A stretch of 64,000 nucleotides of DNA from Streptomyces mutabilis. Lineage in GTDB: Bacteria > Actinomycetota > Actinomycetes > Streptomycetales > Streptomycetaceae. The position numbers and the translations under genes are program-made. The notes beneath the pieces were generated by a model. It saw only the letters and a program-made list of their open reading frames with translations. It was not told the DNA's origin and ran no database searches. Shown one piece after another: positions 24,750 through 33,147 of the stretch (position 1 is its first letter; the number at the start of each line of letters is the position of its first letter). The stretch lies in contig NZ_BMTT01000001.1 in assembly GCF_014649815.1 (NCBI RefSeq), forward strand, positions 558,001 through 622,000. The letters are read 5' to 3'.

Positions 24750-25720
24750 AACGGCCAGGCGTACGGGCCCTCCGGGTCGTCCAGCCACGCCCAGGCCCGT
24801 TCGCCGCTGACGGTGATGCCGTAGCGCTCGCGGCGCGGGGCGTCCTCGCGGGCCCACAGGGCGTATGCCTCCTGCGGGTCGAGGCTGCCCCGGCTCAGCG
24901 CCAGCAGGAAGCGGAAGAGGTCGTCCTCGCGGGCCCGGCGCGGCACTCCGCCCAGGCCCGGCGTCTCCGGCTCGGCCCGGTCAGAGATCCCGCGCAGCGG
25001 CACGAAGTACGCGGGCGTGTGCAGGAAGCGCCCCTCGGCGTGCCCGGCGTCGCGGACGGTCAGGACGACCAGGCCGGTGGCGAGCGGCGTCAGGATGCGG
25101 CCGCCGGGGCGGCACTGGGCGAGCCAGGCGCGCGGGATCGAGGACAGCGCGCAGGTGACGAGGACGCGGTCGTAGGGGGCGCGTCCGGGCACCCCGCGGG
25201 CGCCGTCACCGGTCACGACGGCCGGGTGGTACCCGGCCGCGGCCAGGTGCCGGCGGGCCGACTCCGTGATCTCGGGCTCCAGGTCGACGGTGGTGACCAG
25301 GTCGTCGTCGCCGAGCCGGTGGGCGAGCAGGGCGGCGTTGTAACCGGTGCCGGCGCCGATCTCCAGGACCCGGTCGCCGTCCGTCACGCCCAGCTCCGCC
25401 AGCATCTCCGCCATCAGCGACGGCTGGCTGCTGGAGGAGAGCAGCTCACCGTCGCGCAGCCGGGTGGCCAGCGGGGCGTCGGCGTACGCGCCGCGCACCC
25501 AGCGCTCGCGGGCACCGGGGTCGGGATGCTCCCCCCAGCGGCGTTCGTAGCCGCCCCGGACGCCGACGTAGTAGTACGGCACGAACAGGTGCCGCGGCAC
25601 CGTCGCGAAGGCGTCCCGCCACACCGGGTCGGCCGCCCAGGCGCCGCTCAGCTCGATCTCCCGCACCAGCTCCGCCCGCGCGGAGGCGGCGAGGCCGTCC
25701 AGGTCCGGGTGCCCGCCCAT
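24743..25720 (-). CDS. PCMT-family (protein-L-isoaspartate O-methyltransferase-like) methyltransferase
   Basis: 325 residues. The N-terminal half has the PCMT signature (FATVPRHLFVPYYY; LLSSSSQPSLMAEMLAELGV) and a SAM site VLEIGAGTGYNAALLA; the C-terminal ~100 residues are an actinobacterial extension ending in WLDDPEGPYAWPFT. Classical PCMT repairs isoaspartyl residues. Extended actinobacterial homologues often have other substrates, so the exact reaction is uncertain. ATG 25720. It is divergent from the haemoglobin gene, with a 62-bp gap. Confidence 0.85.
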   Translation of the reverse strand: MGGHPDLDGLAASARAELVREIELSGAWAADPVWRDAFATVPRHLFVPYYYVGVRGGYERRWGEHPDPGARERWVRGAYADAPLATRLRDGELLSSSSQPSLMAEMLAELGVTDGDRVLEIGAGTGYNAALLAHRLGDDDLVTTVDLEPEITESARRHLAAAGYHPAVVTGDGARGVPGRAPYDRVLVTCALSSIPRAWLAQCRPGGRILTPLATGLVVLTVRDAGHAEGRFLHTPAYFVPLRGISDRAEPETPGLGGVPRRAREDDLFRFLLALSRGSLDPQEAYALWAREDAPRRERYGITVSGERAWAWLDDPEGPYAWPFT

Positions 25721-25782
25721 GACTCCACAGTAGGGCCCGGCGGGTCCTGATCCTCAAGTCCTAGGTCCACGCGTCTGAGACC

Positions 25783-26196
25783 ATGGACGACGTGAATGAG
25801 ATTCGGCGCGGCACGCTTCAGGAGCAGACCTTCTACGAGCAGGTCGGCGGGGAGGAGACCTTCCGCCGGCTCGTCCACCGTTTCTACCGAGGGGTCGCCG
25901 AGGATCCGATCCTGCGGCCGATGTACCCGGAGGAGGACTTGGGCCCGGCCGAGGAGCGCTTCGCGCTCTTCCTCATGCAGTACTGGGGCGGTCCGACGAC
26001 GTACAGCGACAACCGCGGCCACCCGCGGCTGCGGATGCGCCACGCCCCGTTCGCCGTCGACCGGGCGGCGCACGACGCCTGGCTGAAGCACATGCGGGTG
26101 GCCCTGGACGAGCTGGGCCTGTCCGAGGAGCACGAGCGGACCCTGTGGAAGTACCTGACGTACGCGGCGGCCTCGATGATCAACACGCAGGGCTGA
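25783..26196 (+). CDS. glbO: Group II truncated haemoglobin (trHbO)
   Basis: 137 residues with the 2-on-2 globin fold of class O: FYEQVGGEETFRRLVHRFYRGV, PEEDLGPAEERFALFLMQYWGGP, and the proximal-His region MRHAPFAVDRAAHDAWLKHM with the trHbII tryptophan WLKH. A soluble haem protein that binds O2, NO or peroxide and is usually linked to redox or NO defence. ATG 25783 and GTG 25789 are both possible starts. It is divergent from the PCMT-like gene. Confidence 0.93.
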   Translation: MDDVNEIRRGTLQEQTFYEQVGGEETFRRLVHRFYRGVAEDPILRPMYPEEDLGPAEERFALFLMQYWGGPTTYSDNRGHPRLRMRHAPFAVDRAAHDAWLKHMRVALDELGLSEEHERTLWKYLTYAAASMINTQG

Positions 26197-26353
26197 GCGA
26201 GCCCGCCGGGGGGCTGATGCGCGGATTCCGGTCCCTCGGCGCCGGAATCCGGTCACGATCCGGTCAAGTCCGCCTTTCGAACGGTTACCAGCGGCGCGTC
26301 CCCTCTGCGATCCTCGCCCGAAGGTGGTCCGGACAACGGGTGCCGGGGGATCA

Positions 26354-26886
26354 GTGGCGGGGTTCGGGGGGCTTGCGGGGTTCGTGCTGCTGCGCGCGCG
26401 GGCGCACCGCCTGCTGCTCGCCGCGGCCCTGCTCACCGTCCTGCTGACCACGACGGTGCTGGCCACGCTCACCGCGTTCTCCGGTGCCATCGGCGACGCC
26501 GCCCTGCGGCACGCCCTGGACGGACCCGCGCAACGCCGCCGACGCCGCGCTGGTCGTGAAGGCGGACGTGCCGGGCGGCGCAGCGCTCCGACGCCGACGC
26601 GGCGTGCGGGAGGGGGCCGTCAGAACCTTCGACGGCCTGCCGCACACGGTGCGGACCCTGATCCGCACCGGCCCCTACGCGCTGCCGCCCTCCCCGGGCT
26701 CGCGGACCGAGGGATCCGGCGACCCCGACCTGACGTACTTCGCGGCGCTACGCCGTGCTCGACCGCGCGGGCCGGCTCCAGCTGCCCGCCGAGTACACGC
26801 GCGCCCTGGACATGCGCGACCGCGTGGCCCTGGAACTGGAACCCGACCACATCGCCGTACGACCGGACGACAGCGACGGAGCCTGA
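26354..26886 (+). pseudogene. Chimeric remnant: FtsX permease N-terminus joined to ABC ATPase C-terminus
   Basis: GTG 26354 opens with GFGGLAGFVLLRARAHR and the TM segment LLLAAALLTVLLTTTVLATL, typical of a streptomycete FtsX permease. The frame shifts near 26522 (DPRNAADAALVVKADVPGG continues in another frame). At about 26747 the permease sequence (DLTYFAAL) stops and the C-terminal domain of an ABC ATPase follows in the third frame (YAVLDRAGRLQLPAEYT … HIAVRPDDSDGA, stop 26884-26886). A deletion has fused two neighbouring transporter genes and both are dead. Confidence 0.8.
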
Positions 26887-26915
26887 GCGCCCCGCCGCAC
26901 CGCCCCCTCGCGCCG

Positions 26916-27605
26916 TCAGCCCACGCTGATGCCCAGCGCCCCGGTCCCCGCCCGGCGCAGGACGACGGACCCGTAGGGCGTGCGCAGCCGCAGCCACGCG
27001 CCCGAGGAGAAGAGCTTCGGCGCGTCCTCGTCGGACACGGACGCCCCGGGAGGCCGCAGGAACCCCAGTGACTGGGCCGCGTGCACGGCACGCACCGGCA
27101 GCCCGGTGTCGCCGACCGTCCGGGACCATATCTCCCGCCCGATCCGGTCCAGTTCGGTCCGTGTGCGGTCTTCGGCCGCCAGCTCGCCCGTACGCGCGCG
27201 GAACTCCGCCACCGCGGCGGCGACCAGCGCGCGCAGTGCGTCCGGGGCGGGCAGCCCCGGCTCGGGCCGCCAGCCACCGCGCGGGGGCAGCACCCCGGCC
27301 CACGGGGGTCCGGTCACCGCGCCGGGTACACCGGCGGTGGCCGCCTGCTCGTCCACCGTCTCCAGCAGCTCACCGGCGGACACGGTCACGTCCAGCGTGA
27401 CGTCCAGCCCGTTCTCGTACGGCTTGGCCAGCCGCACCGCGCGCACGGCCAGCACCTCGAAGGAGGGTGGCCGCCCGAAGACGGCGAGCGCCGTACCGGC
27501 CGCCTGGAGGCGGACCGCCGCCGACCGGTCGTAGTGGAGCAGCCGGGAGAGGAAGGCCGCGAGGTCCGCGGCCTCCCCCCCGTCGGCGAGGTGGAGGACC
27601 GTCAT
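26916..27605 (-). CDS. Hypothetical protein in ettA–thioesterase operon
   Basis: 229 residues, soluble, with no signal peptide or TM segment. ATG 27605 overlaps the thioesterase stop by ATGA, so it is translationally coupled to it. The composition is ordinary for coding streptomycete DNA, with alternating hydrophobic/charged stretches and a central EFRARTGELAAEDRTRTELDR helix. I recognise no domain or catalytic motif; coupling hints at a role alongside the hotdog thioesterase. It is convergent with the chimeric ABC remnant. Confidence 0.75.
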   Translation of the reverse strand: MTVLHLADGGEAADLAAFLSRLLHYDRSAAVRLQAAGTALAVFGRPPSFEVLAVRAVRLAKPYENGLDVTLDVTVSAGELLETVDEQAATAGVPGAVTGPPWAGVLPPRGGWRPEPGLPAPDALRALVAAAVAEFRARTGELAAEDRTRTELDRIGREIWSRTVGDTGLPVRAVHAAQSLGFLRPPGASVSDEDAPKLFSSGAWLRLRTPYGSVVLRRAGTGALGISVG

Positions 27606-28012
27606 GCGACGACGGCCCCCTCCTTGGTGTCCGCGTACTCCTCGAGGAACTCCCGTTCCTCGGCGGTGATCCGCCGGGGCCGCTGCGCCTCGAAGTCGAA
27701 CGGCACGATCACCGTCGAGGCACGGACGTAGACCAGGTCCCCGTCCTTGACCTCGTAGGTGAGCGTGAAGGAAGCCGCCCTTATCTCCGTGACCCACAGC
27801 TCGATGTCGACCGGGTGGTGCCGGTGGACGAGCTGCCGCTTGTAGTCGATCTCGTGGCGCGCCACCACCGACCCCTGCTTGAAGTCCTTCTCCGGGCGGA
27901 ACAGGAAGTCGATACGGGCCTCCTCCAGGTAGCGGAGGAAGACCACGTTGTTGACGTGGCCGTACGCGTCCATGTCCGCCCAGCGCAGCGGGCAGCGGTA
28001 GATGTGCCGCAA
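27602..28012 (-). CDS. Acyl-CoA thioesterase (4HBT hotdog fold)
   Basis: 136 residues with the 4HBT/YbgC-type signature RWADMDAYGHVNNVVFLRYLEEAR (catalytic Asp and His-Val-Asn-Asn), followed by β-strands of the hotdog fold. It hydrolyses acyl-CoA thioesters in the cytoplasm; chain-length preference is not predictable. The only fitting start is TTG 28012 (LRHIYRCPL), 6 bp after the ettA stop, with GGGG at about 8 bases. It is the second gene of the ettA operon. Confidence 0.87.
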   Translation of the reverse strand: MRHIYRCPLRWADMDAYGHVNNVVFLRYLEEARIDFLFRPEKDFKQGSVVARHEIDYKRQLVHRHHPVDIELWVTEIRAASFTLTYEVKDGDLVYVRASTVIVPFDFEAQRPRRITAEEREFLEEYADTKEGAVVA

Positions 28013-28018
28013 GATCGA

Positions 28019-29683
28019 TCAGCCCCGGGTCAGCTTCTTGTAGGTGGCGCGGTGCGGACGCGCGGCGTCCGGCCCCAGCCGCTCGATCTTGTTCTTCTCG
28101 TACGACTCGAAGTTGCCCTCGAACCAGAACCACTTGGACTCGCCCTCGTAGGCGAGGATGTGGGTGGCGACCCGGTCCAGGAACCACCGGTCGTGGGAGA
28201 CGACCACGGCACACCCGGGGAACTCGAGCAGGGCGTTCTCGAGGCTGGAGAGCGTCTCGACGTCGAGGTCGTTGGTCGGCTCGTCGAGGAGCAGCAGGTT
28301 GCCGCCCTGCTTGAGGGTGAGCGCGAGGTTGAGGCGGTTGCGCTCACCGCCGGAGAGCACCCCGGCGGGCTTCTGCTGGTCCGGCCCCTTGAACCCGAAG
28401 GCGGAGACGTAGGCCCGCGAGGGCATCTCCACCTGCCCCACGTTGATGTAGTCCAGCTCGTCGCTCACGACGGCCCACAGGGTCTTCTTCGGGTCGATGT
28501 TCTCGCGGCTCTGGTCGACGTAGGAGATCTTGACCGTGTCGCCGACCTTGATGGAACCGGAGTCCGGCTCCTCGAAGCCCTGGATCATCTTGAACAGCGT
28601 GGTCTTGCCGGCGCCGTTCGGCCCGATGACACCGACGATGCCGTTGCGCGGCAGCGTGAAGGAGAGGTCGTCGATCAGCACCTTCTCTCCGAAGGCCTTG
28701 CTGAGGTTGTTGACCTCCACGACGACGTTGCCCAGCCGCGGGCCCGGCGGAATCTGGATCTCCTCGAAGTCCAGCTTCCGCATCTTGTCGGCCTCGGCGG
28801 CCATCTCCTCGTAACGCGCCAGACGCGCCTTGGACTTGGCCTGCCGCCCCTTGGCGTTCGACCGCACCCAGTCCAGCTCGTCCTTGAGGCGCTTCTGCCG
28901 CTTGGCGTCCTTCGCCCCCTCGACCTTGAGACGGGTGGCCTTGGTCTCCAGGTACTTGGAGTAGTTGCCCTCGTAGCCGTGCAGGCGGCCGCGGTCGACC
29001 TCGCAGATCCAGCCGGCCACGTTGTCCAGGAAGTACCGGTCGTGGGTCACGGCCACGACGGTGCCCTCGTACTTGGCGAGGTGCTGCTCCAGCCAGTTCA
29101 CCGACTCGGCGTCGAGATGGTTGGTGGGCTCGTCGAGGAGCAGCAGGTCGGGGGCCTCCAACAGCAGCTTGCACAGCGCCACACGCCGCTTCTCACCACC
29201 GGAGAGGTTCCCGACCGGCCAGTCGCCGGGCGGGCAGCCCAGCGCGTCCATGGCCTGCTCGAGCTGGGCGTCGAGGTCCCAGGCGTTGGCGTGGTCGAGC
29301 TCCTCCTGGAGCTTGCCCATCTCCTCCAGCAGCGCGTCCGAGTAGTCGGTCGCCATCTGCTCGGCGATCTCGTTGAACCGGTCGAGCTTGCCCTTTACCT
29401 CGGCGACACCCTCCTGGACGTTCTCCAGGACGGTCTTCTCCTCGTTGAGCGGGGGCTCCTGCAGCAGGATGCCGACCGTGTAGCCCGGCGACAGGAACGC
29501 GTCACCGTTCGACGGCTGCTCCAGCCCCGCCATGATCTTCAGAACGGTCGACTTACCGGCACCGTTGGGACCGACAACACCGATCTTGGCGCCAGGCAGG
29601 AAGTTCAGGGTGACGTCATCGAGGATCACCTTGTCGCCGTGCGCCTTGCGCGCCTTGCGCATGGTGTAAATGAACTCAGCCAA
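28019..29683 (-). CDS. ettA: Energy-dependent translational throttle ABC-F ATPase EttA
   Basis: 554 residues, equal in length to E. coli EttA (555). Two ABC domains with Walker A GPNGAGKST (about residues 38-46) and GPNGAGKTT, signatures LSGGEKRR and LSGGERNR, and Walker B LLLLDEPTNHLD / LLLLDEPTNDLD. The arm and P-site-tRNA-interaction motif region between the domains is Lys/Arg-rich (KDAKRQKRLKDELDWVRS). EttA binds the ribosomal E site and gates the first elongation step according to ATP/ADP ratio. The start is TTG 29683 (LAEFIYTMRKARKAHG), because conserved sequence begins there. Confidence 0.93.
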   Translation of the reverse strand: MAEFIYTMRKARKAHGDKVILDDVTLNFLPGAKIGVVGPNGAGKSTVLKIMAGLEQPSNGDAFLSPGYTVGILLQEPPLNEEKTVLENVQEGVAEVKGKLDRFNEIAEQMATDYSDALLEEMGKLQEELDHANAWDLDAQLEQAMDALGCPPGDWPVGNLSGGEKRRVALCKLLLEAPDLLLLDEPTNHLDAESVNWLEQHLAKYEGTVVAVTHDRYFLDNVAGWICEVDRGRLHGYEGNYSKYLETKATRLKVEGAKDAKRQKRLKDELDWVRSNAKGRQAKSKARLARYEEMAAEADKMRKLDFEEIQIPPGPRLGNVVVEVNNLSKAFGEKVLIDDLSFTLPRNGIVGVIGPNGAGKTTLFKMIQGFEEPDSGSIKVGDTVKISYVDQSRENIDPKKTLWAVVSDELDYINVGQVEMPSRAYVSAFGFKGPDQQKPAGVLSGGERNRLNLALTLKQGGNLLLLDEPTNDLDVETLSSLENALLEFPGCAVVVSHDRWFLDRVATHILAYEGESKWFWFEGNFESYEKNKIERLGPDAARPHRATYKKLTRG

Positions 29684-29939
29684 GAGAAACCGTCCGGCAG
29701 CTTGATCAGGCAGTGGGCAGATACACCCCATCTTGCCGCACCGCCACCCCTGGGAGGAAACGCGTATGCCGCGGGGGTTCTGACCTGCGGTTTCGTGGAG
29801 GTGTCTGAGACCCTGCTATCACTGTCGGTCGTCGCCGGTCGGCCTCGGGCACCCTGGCACGGCCCGCAGACGGCCCGGCCCGAGGGTGCCGCTTGCCCAC
29901 CGAGCCGGGCGATCGTGCCGCCGTGACCGCCGTAGCGGA
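29684..29939. other. Intergenic region upstream of ettA, 256 bp
   Basis: Contains no gene I can support. It should contain the ettA promoter. The right end merges into the decayed HAD gene. Confidence 0.5.
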
Positions 29940-30157
29940 GTGCCCTCTCCCCTCTTCCTCGACGTCGATGGCCCACTGATCCGGACGGCCGGCCGTTCAT
30001 CTGGATCGATGACGAGATCAGCGGCATGGACCGCCCCTGGGCCGCTGCCGGCCACCCCGGGCCGTCACTGCTTCATCGCGTCGACCCGGCCAAGGGCCTC
30101 GAAGACGCCGACTTCTCCGCGCTCGCCGGTTGGCTCGATGCCGTCGCGCCGAGATGA
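29940..30157 (+). pseudogene. HAD-like hydrolase remnant (middle deleted)
   Basis: GTG 29940 encodes the HAD motif-I strand PLFLDVDGPLI, then the frame changes at about 29990 to the C-terminal end of the same family (FIWIDDEISGMDRPW … GPSLLHRVDPAKGLEDADFSALAGWLDA, stop 30155-30157). The roughly 100 residues that normally separate these ends are missing. Nucleophile Asp and downstream Asp are present in DVDG, but motifs II and III are gone. Confidence 0.75.
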
Positions 30158-30657
30158 GCACCGCCTCGGACATTCGATCTACGACCGCCAGGGATGCCGC
30201 TGCATGCCGGCGCTCGGCCCCGGCAAGCGTGAACTGTCCATGATCTGGCCCGAGTACGAGGTGGACCGGCGGATTCGCGAGCACCTGACGAGTAGGCACT
30301 GTTCGGCGGATCACGCCCGATGTAAATCGGCGCACGGGGGTACCACGCAGCCGCAGCAGCCGTCAGCCGCGCCCCGCCTCACCGAGCGAGGCCTGCTGGC
30401 CAGGGCCGCTGGTGCCGGGCCCGGCCGACGAAGGCCGGCCGGCAGAGGTTGACGATCCGGCCGCGAAGGCAGCGACCGGCCGGGCAGCGGGTCCCGTCCA
30501 GTGTCCGGGCTTACGAGCCGAACCGGGTAGGCCCCCGGGAACGCCGGTGTGTCTCCGAGGTCAGACGTCAACCGCCCGGTATTCGTACGTGATCGGTAAG
30601 CGTTTCGTAAGGGATCAACCTCTGTGCGCGTCGGCAGTGTTGCTGAAGGCTGGGGTC
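30158..30657. other. Gene-free stretch, 500 bp
   Basis: No supportable gene. The left half has fragments of open frame on the + strand without a ribosome site or recognisable domain. The right end, with lower GC (GGTAAGCGTTTCGTAAGGG), probably contains the promoter of the HAF-repeat gene. Confidence 0.45.
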
Positions 30658-31788
30658 ATGCGACGGAGATCTCGATTCCTTGCCCTGCTCACGGTGGCGT
30701 CGGCGACGCTCGCCACAGCCCCGGCCGCTCACGCGGCGCACCCGGCGCCCTCGAGCGTCACGACGTACACGTACGTCGACCTCGGAGTGCTGGGCACCAA
30801 CAGATACGGCGTCAGTATCAGTGTCGGCGCGGACGTCAACGACTCACGACAGGCCGTCGGCAATTCCACCACCGCGGGACCGTCCCGCCACGGGTTCACG
30901 TGGAAGGCCGGGACCATGAGCGACCTCGCACCGATCTCGGACGATCCGTACGCCCGAAGTTTCGCCAACGGCCTCAACGACGCCGGCCACGTCGTCGGAC
31001 ATACGAGCGTCACCTCCACCGACCCGTCCCACGCGTTCCTCCACCGCGACGGCTCGACGATCGACCTGGGGACGGGATACGGGCCGGGCAGCATGAGCAG
31101 TGCCGAGGACATCAACTCCGCCGGCCAGGTCGTCGGCGTCCGGTCGGTTGCCCCGGAGGCGCCCCGGCGGGCGGTCCTCTGGGAGAACGGGACCATACGT
31201 GACCTCGGCACTCTCGGCGGCCGGTCCGATCGTCCCTACGTCACGGAGAGCATCGCCTACGCCGTCAACGACGGCGGCCAGGTCGTCGGGGCGGCGCTGC
31301 CGGAGTCCGGGCACCCGCTGCACGGCTTCGTGTGGGAGAACGGCGTCATGCGGGACCTCGGGACCCTGGGGGGCAACGCTGAGGCCACCGAGGCGCGTGA
31401 CATCAACACCGCCGGTCAGATCGTCGGCAACTCCCAGACCGTTGACGGCCACATGCACGCTTTTCTGTGGGAGGAGGGCGTGATGCGTGAGCTGGGGACG
31501 CTCGGCGGCAAGGAGAACAGCAGTTACGCCTACGGGATCAACGACCGCGGCCAGGTGGTCGGCCAGGCCGGGCCGACGCCCACGGAACCGGCGCGGGCGT
31601 TCCTGTGGAACGGCGACGAGATGATCGACCTGAACGATCGGGTGGCGAACCTGCCTACCGGTGTCCTGCTGAGTCACGCGCGGGCGATCAGCAACGACGG
31701 AACCGTCGTCGGGTCCACATGCAGCTATAACTGCCCCTCCGACAAGACGGCTCCGGTACGCGCCTTCATGCTGGTGCCCAATGACTGA
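30658..31788 (+). CDS. Secreted HAF-repeat protein
   Basis: 376 residues with a Sec signal peptide (MRRRSRFLALL … AHAAHP, cleavage near residue 25) and about six repeats of the 'extracellular HAF' type: pairs of INxxGQVVG and AFLWxxGxMxDLGTLGG. The repeat fold is probably a β-propeller. Members are extracellular and of unknown function; two cysteines near the C-terminus (CSYNC) could form a disulphide. ATG 30658 was chosen because the signal peptide begins there. It is a lone gene flanked by decayed DNA. Confidence 0.85.
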   Translation: MRRRSRFLALLTVASATLATAPAAHAAHPAPSSVTTYTYVDLGVLGTNRYGVSISVGADVNDSRQAVGNSTTAGPSRHGFTWKAGTMSDLAPISDDPYARSFANGLNDAGHVVGHTSVTSTDPSHAFLHRDGSTIDLGTGYGPGSMSSAEDINSAGQVVGVRSVAPEAPRRAVLWENGTIRDLGTLGGRSDRPYVTESIAYAVNDGGQVVGAALPESGHPLHGFVWENGVMRDLGTLGGNAEATEARDINTAGQIVGNSQTVDGHMHAFLWEEGVMRELGTLGGKENSSYAYGINDRGQVVGQAGPTPTEPARAFLWNGDEMIDLNDRVANLPTGVLLSHARAISNDGTVVGSTCSYNCPSDKTAPVRAFMLVPND

Positions 31789-31968
31789 CTCAGCACCTCA
31801 CGTGCGGAAGAGTCAGAGGTCGTCCCGGATGAGGTGGGAGTTGTCCAGTGAGGGCCAGGTCGTGCAGCCGGGCGATGCCGAGCATGGCCCGGTGAACTCC
31901 GTCGCCCTTTAGCCGGCACTGCCGCAGCCTGCACGAGGGCTCCGTCCCCCTTCGGGCAGGGTGTGCGC

Positions 31969-32250
31969 TCAGCCCGGCGTTCCCGCCGACAGCTCTGGAC
32001 TCCGGCCCGGCCTCGGCTTACCGTCGGGCCGGGTTACCTCGACGTCGATGCGGCCCGTCAATTTTCGGGCCGCCTCGACGAGTTGGGGCGGCCCTTCCAC
32101 GGCCACGGTGAAGCGGCAACTGAAGACGACCAGCATCCAGATGAGCGCCGACCACGACCAGGCGCCCATCTGGATGCTGGTGATCCGGTCGCCGATCGCC
32201 TGGAAACTCACGCCCCCGGGAGCCACTTCGCCACCAGTCGCGCGGGGCAC
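31969..32250 (-). CDS. Possible small membrane-associated protein, unrecognised
   Basis: 93 residues from a GTG at 32250. One hydrophobic stretch (about 28-50, WSWSALIWMLVVFSCRF) is followed by AVEGPPQLVEAARKLTGRIDVEVTRPDG, which looks like ordered protein. No ribosome site is evident and the surrounding DNA contains gene remnants, so it may be the tail of a decayed gene. Confidence 0.3.
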   Translation of the reverse strand: MPRATGGEVAPGGVSFQAIGDRITSIQMGAWSWSALIWMLVVFSCRFTVAVEGPPQLVEAARKLTGRIDVEVTRPDGKPRPGRSPELSAGTPG

Positions 32251-32262
32251 TCACGCGGCGCG

Positions 32263-32508
32263 TACGATCCCGGCCAGCGCGTTCGCGATCGGGCCCCTCG
32301 CCTCAGCGCTCCGGGACTCCGGGCACGACATTCTGGTGGCTTCCTTCGAGGAGAGTGTCCGGCGCCGTCACCGGCGTCGGCCTGCCGTCCCTCCCCGTGG
32401 CCCGTGTGCACACGACCGGGAGCATCGAGGCGGCTTCCCCCGGCAAGGCGGCTTCCCCCGGCAAGCCGACGATCGAGTACCCCCATCAGCCGATGTCAAC
32501 GGTCTGAG
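32263..32508 (+). pseudogene. Possible glycosyltransferase N-terminal remnant
   Basis: In one frame, AFAIGPLASALRDSGHDILVASFEESV resembles the start of GT1/activator-dependent glycosyltransferases (…PLAWALRAAGHEVRVA…). The continuation AVTGVGLPSLPVA lies in the next frame and ends at a TGA at about 32508. It includes a short direct duplication (GGCTTCCCCCGGCAAG twice). The rest of the enzyme is absent. Confidence 0.4.
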
Positions 32509-32649
32509 CTATGTGTCTGCTTTCGGGGGGTTGATCAACCGTCGTGCTGGTGATTCACCGGCTCGGGGGCCATGCCATTGGGCCGGCACGTCGTTATGGG
32601 TGGTGGACCGGCCGACGCGGCCGGGAACGGCAGATGGGGAGGAATCAGG

Positions 32650-33036
32650 GTGCGGATGTTCGGTGCGCGGCGTATCGCGGTGGTGGCCTCGATGGTGGGG
32701 ATGGTGTTGGCGACGCCCGTGGGTGTGGCGGAGGCGCAGGCCGGTGACAGGGACGCGGGGCCGGGGGGTGTGCTGTCCAACCTGTCCGGCAGGAACTCCT
32801 CCGGTCACGCCAACCTGTGCGGGACGGGCAAGGTGGCGTTGTTCAAGGACCGCACGTGTCTGTCCGAGGACACCGGTGAGAGCGGCGGCGGTGACCAGGC
32901 CGGCCCCAGCGGCGGGATCCTGTCCAACCTGCTGTTCGCCCGCAACGCCTCGGGCCACAGCAACAACTGCGGCAACGAGACGGTGTCGGTGATGAGCCGC
33001 ACCACGTGCGTCACCGTGGACCGGTCCAGCCACTGA
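32650..33036 (+). CDS. Small secreted protein with two cysteine-containing repeats
   Basis: 128 residues from GTG 32650, 6 bases after GGGGAGGA. Signal peptide at about 1-28 (RRIAVVASMVGMVLATPVGVAEAQA). The mature part is two repeats of about 45 residues, each with the pattern PGGxLSNLxxRNxSGHxNxCG…TC (GGVLSNLSGRNSSGHANLCG and GGILSNLLFARNASGHSNNCG). Each repeat has two cysteines about 15 apart that could form a disulphide loop. The layout recalls chaplins (small, secreted, one Cys pair per unit) but the motif differs. A 19-bp terminator follows immediately. Function unknown. Confidence 0.75.
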   Translation: MRMFGARRIAVVASMVGMVLATPVGVAEAQAGDRDAGPGGVLSNLSGRNSSGHANLCGTGKVALFKDRTCLSEDTGESGGGDQAGPSGGILSNLLFARNASGHSNNCGNETVSVMSRTTCVTVDRSSH

Positions 33037-33066
33037 TCCGAAGAGGCCGACACAGGCCCACCTACG

Positions 33067-33112
33067 GGGTCGGTGCACCGTGACGTCGTCCGCCGTCACG
33101 GTGCACCGACCC
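33067..33112 (+). terminator. Strong hairpin terminator
   Basis: A perfect 19-bp stem (33067-33085 with 33094-33112), 8-base loop, then TTT. It ends the cysteine-repeat protein gene and rules out a start for the next gene before about 33113. Confidence 0.92.
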
Positions 33113-33147
33113 TTTCCCGGCGAGCGATGAGAAAGCAGGTAGTACGG

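Noticed and set aside
30158-30460. Open + strand frame downstream of the HAD remnant (contains MIWPEYEVDRRIREHL)
   Set aside because: No start with a ribosome site and no recognisable family; may be part of another decayed gene but cannot be supported.
33073-33147. Longer start for the periplasmic-binding-fold protein
   Set aside because: It would begin inside a perfect 19-bp terminator hairpin and add no signal peptide.
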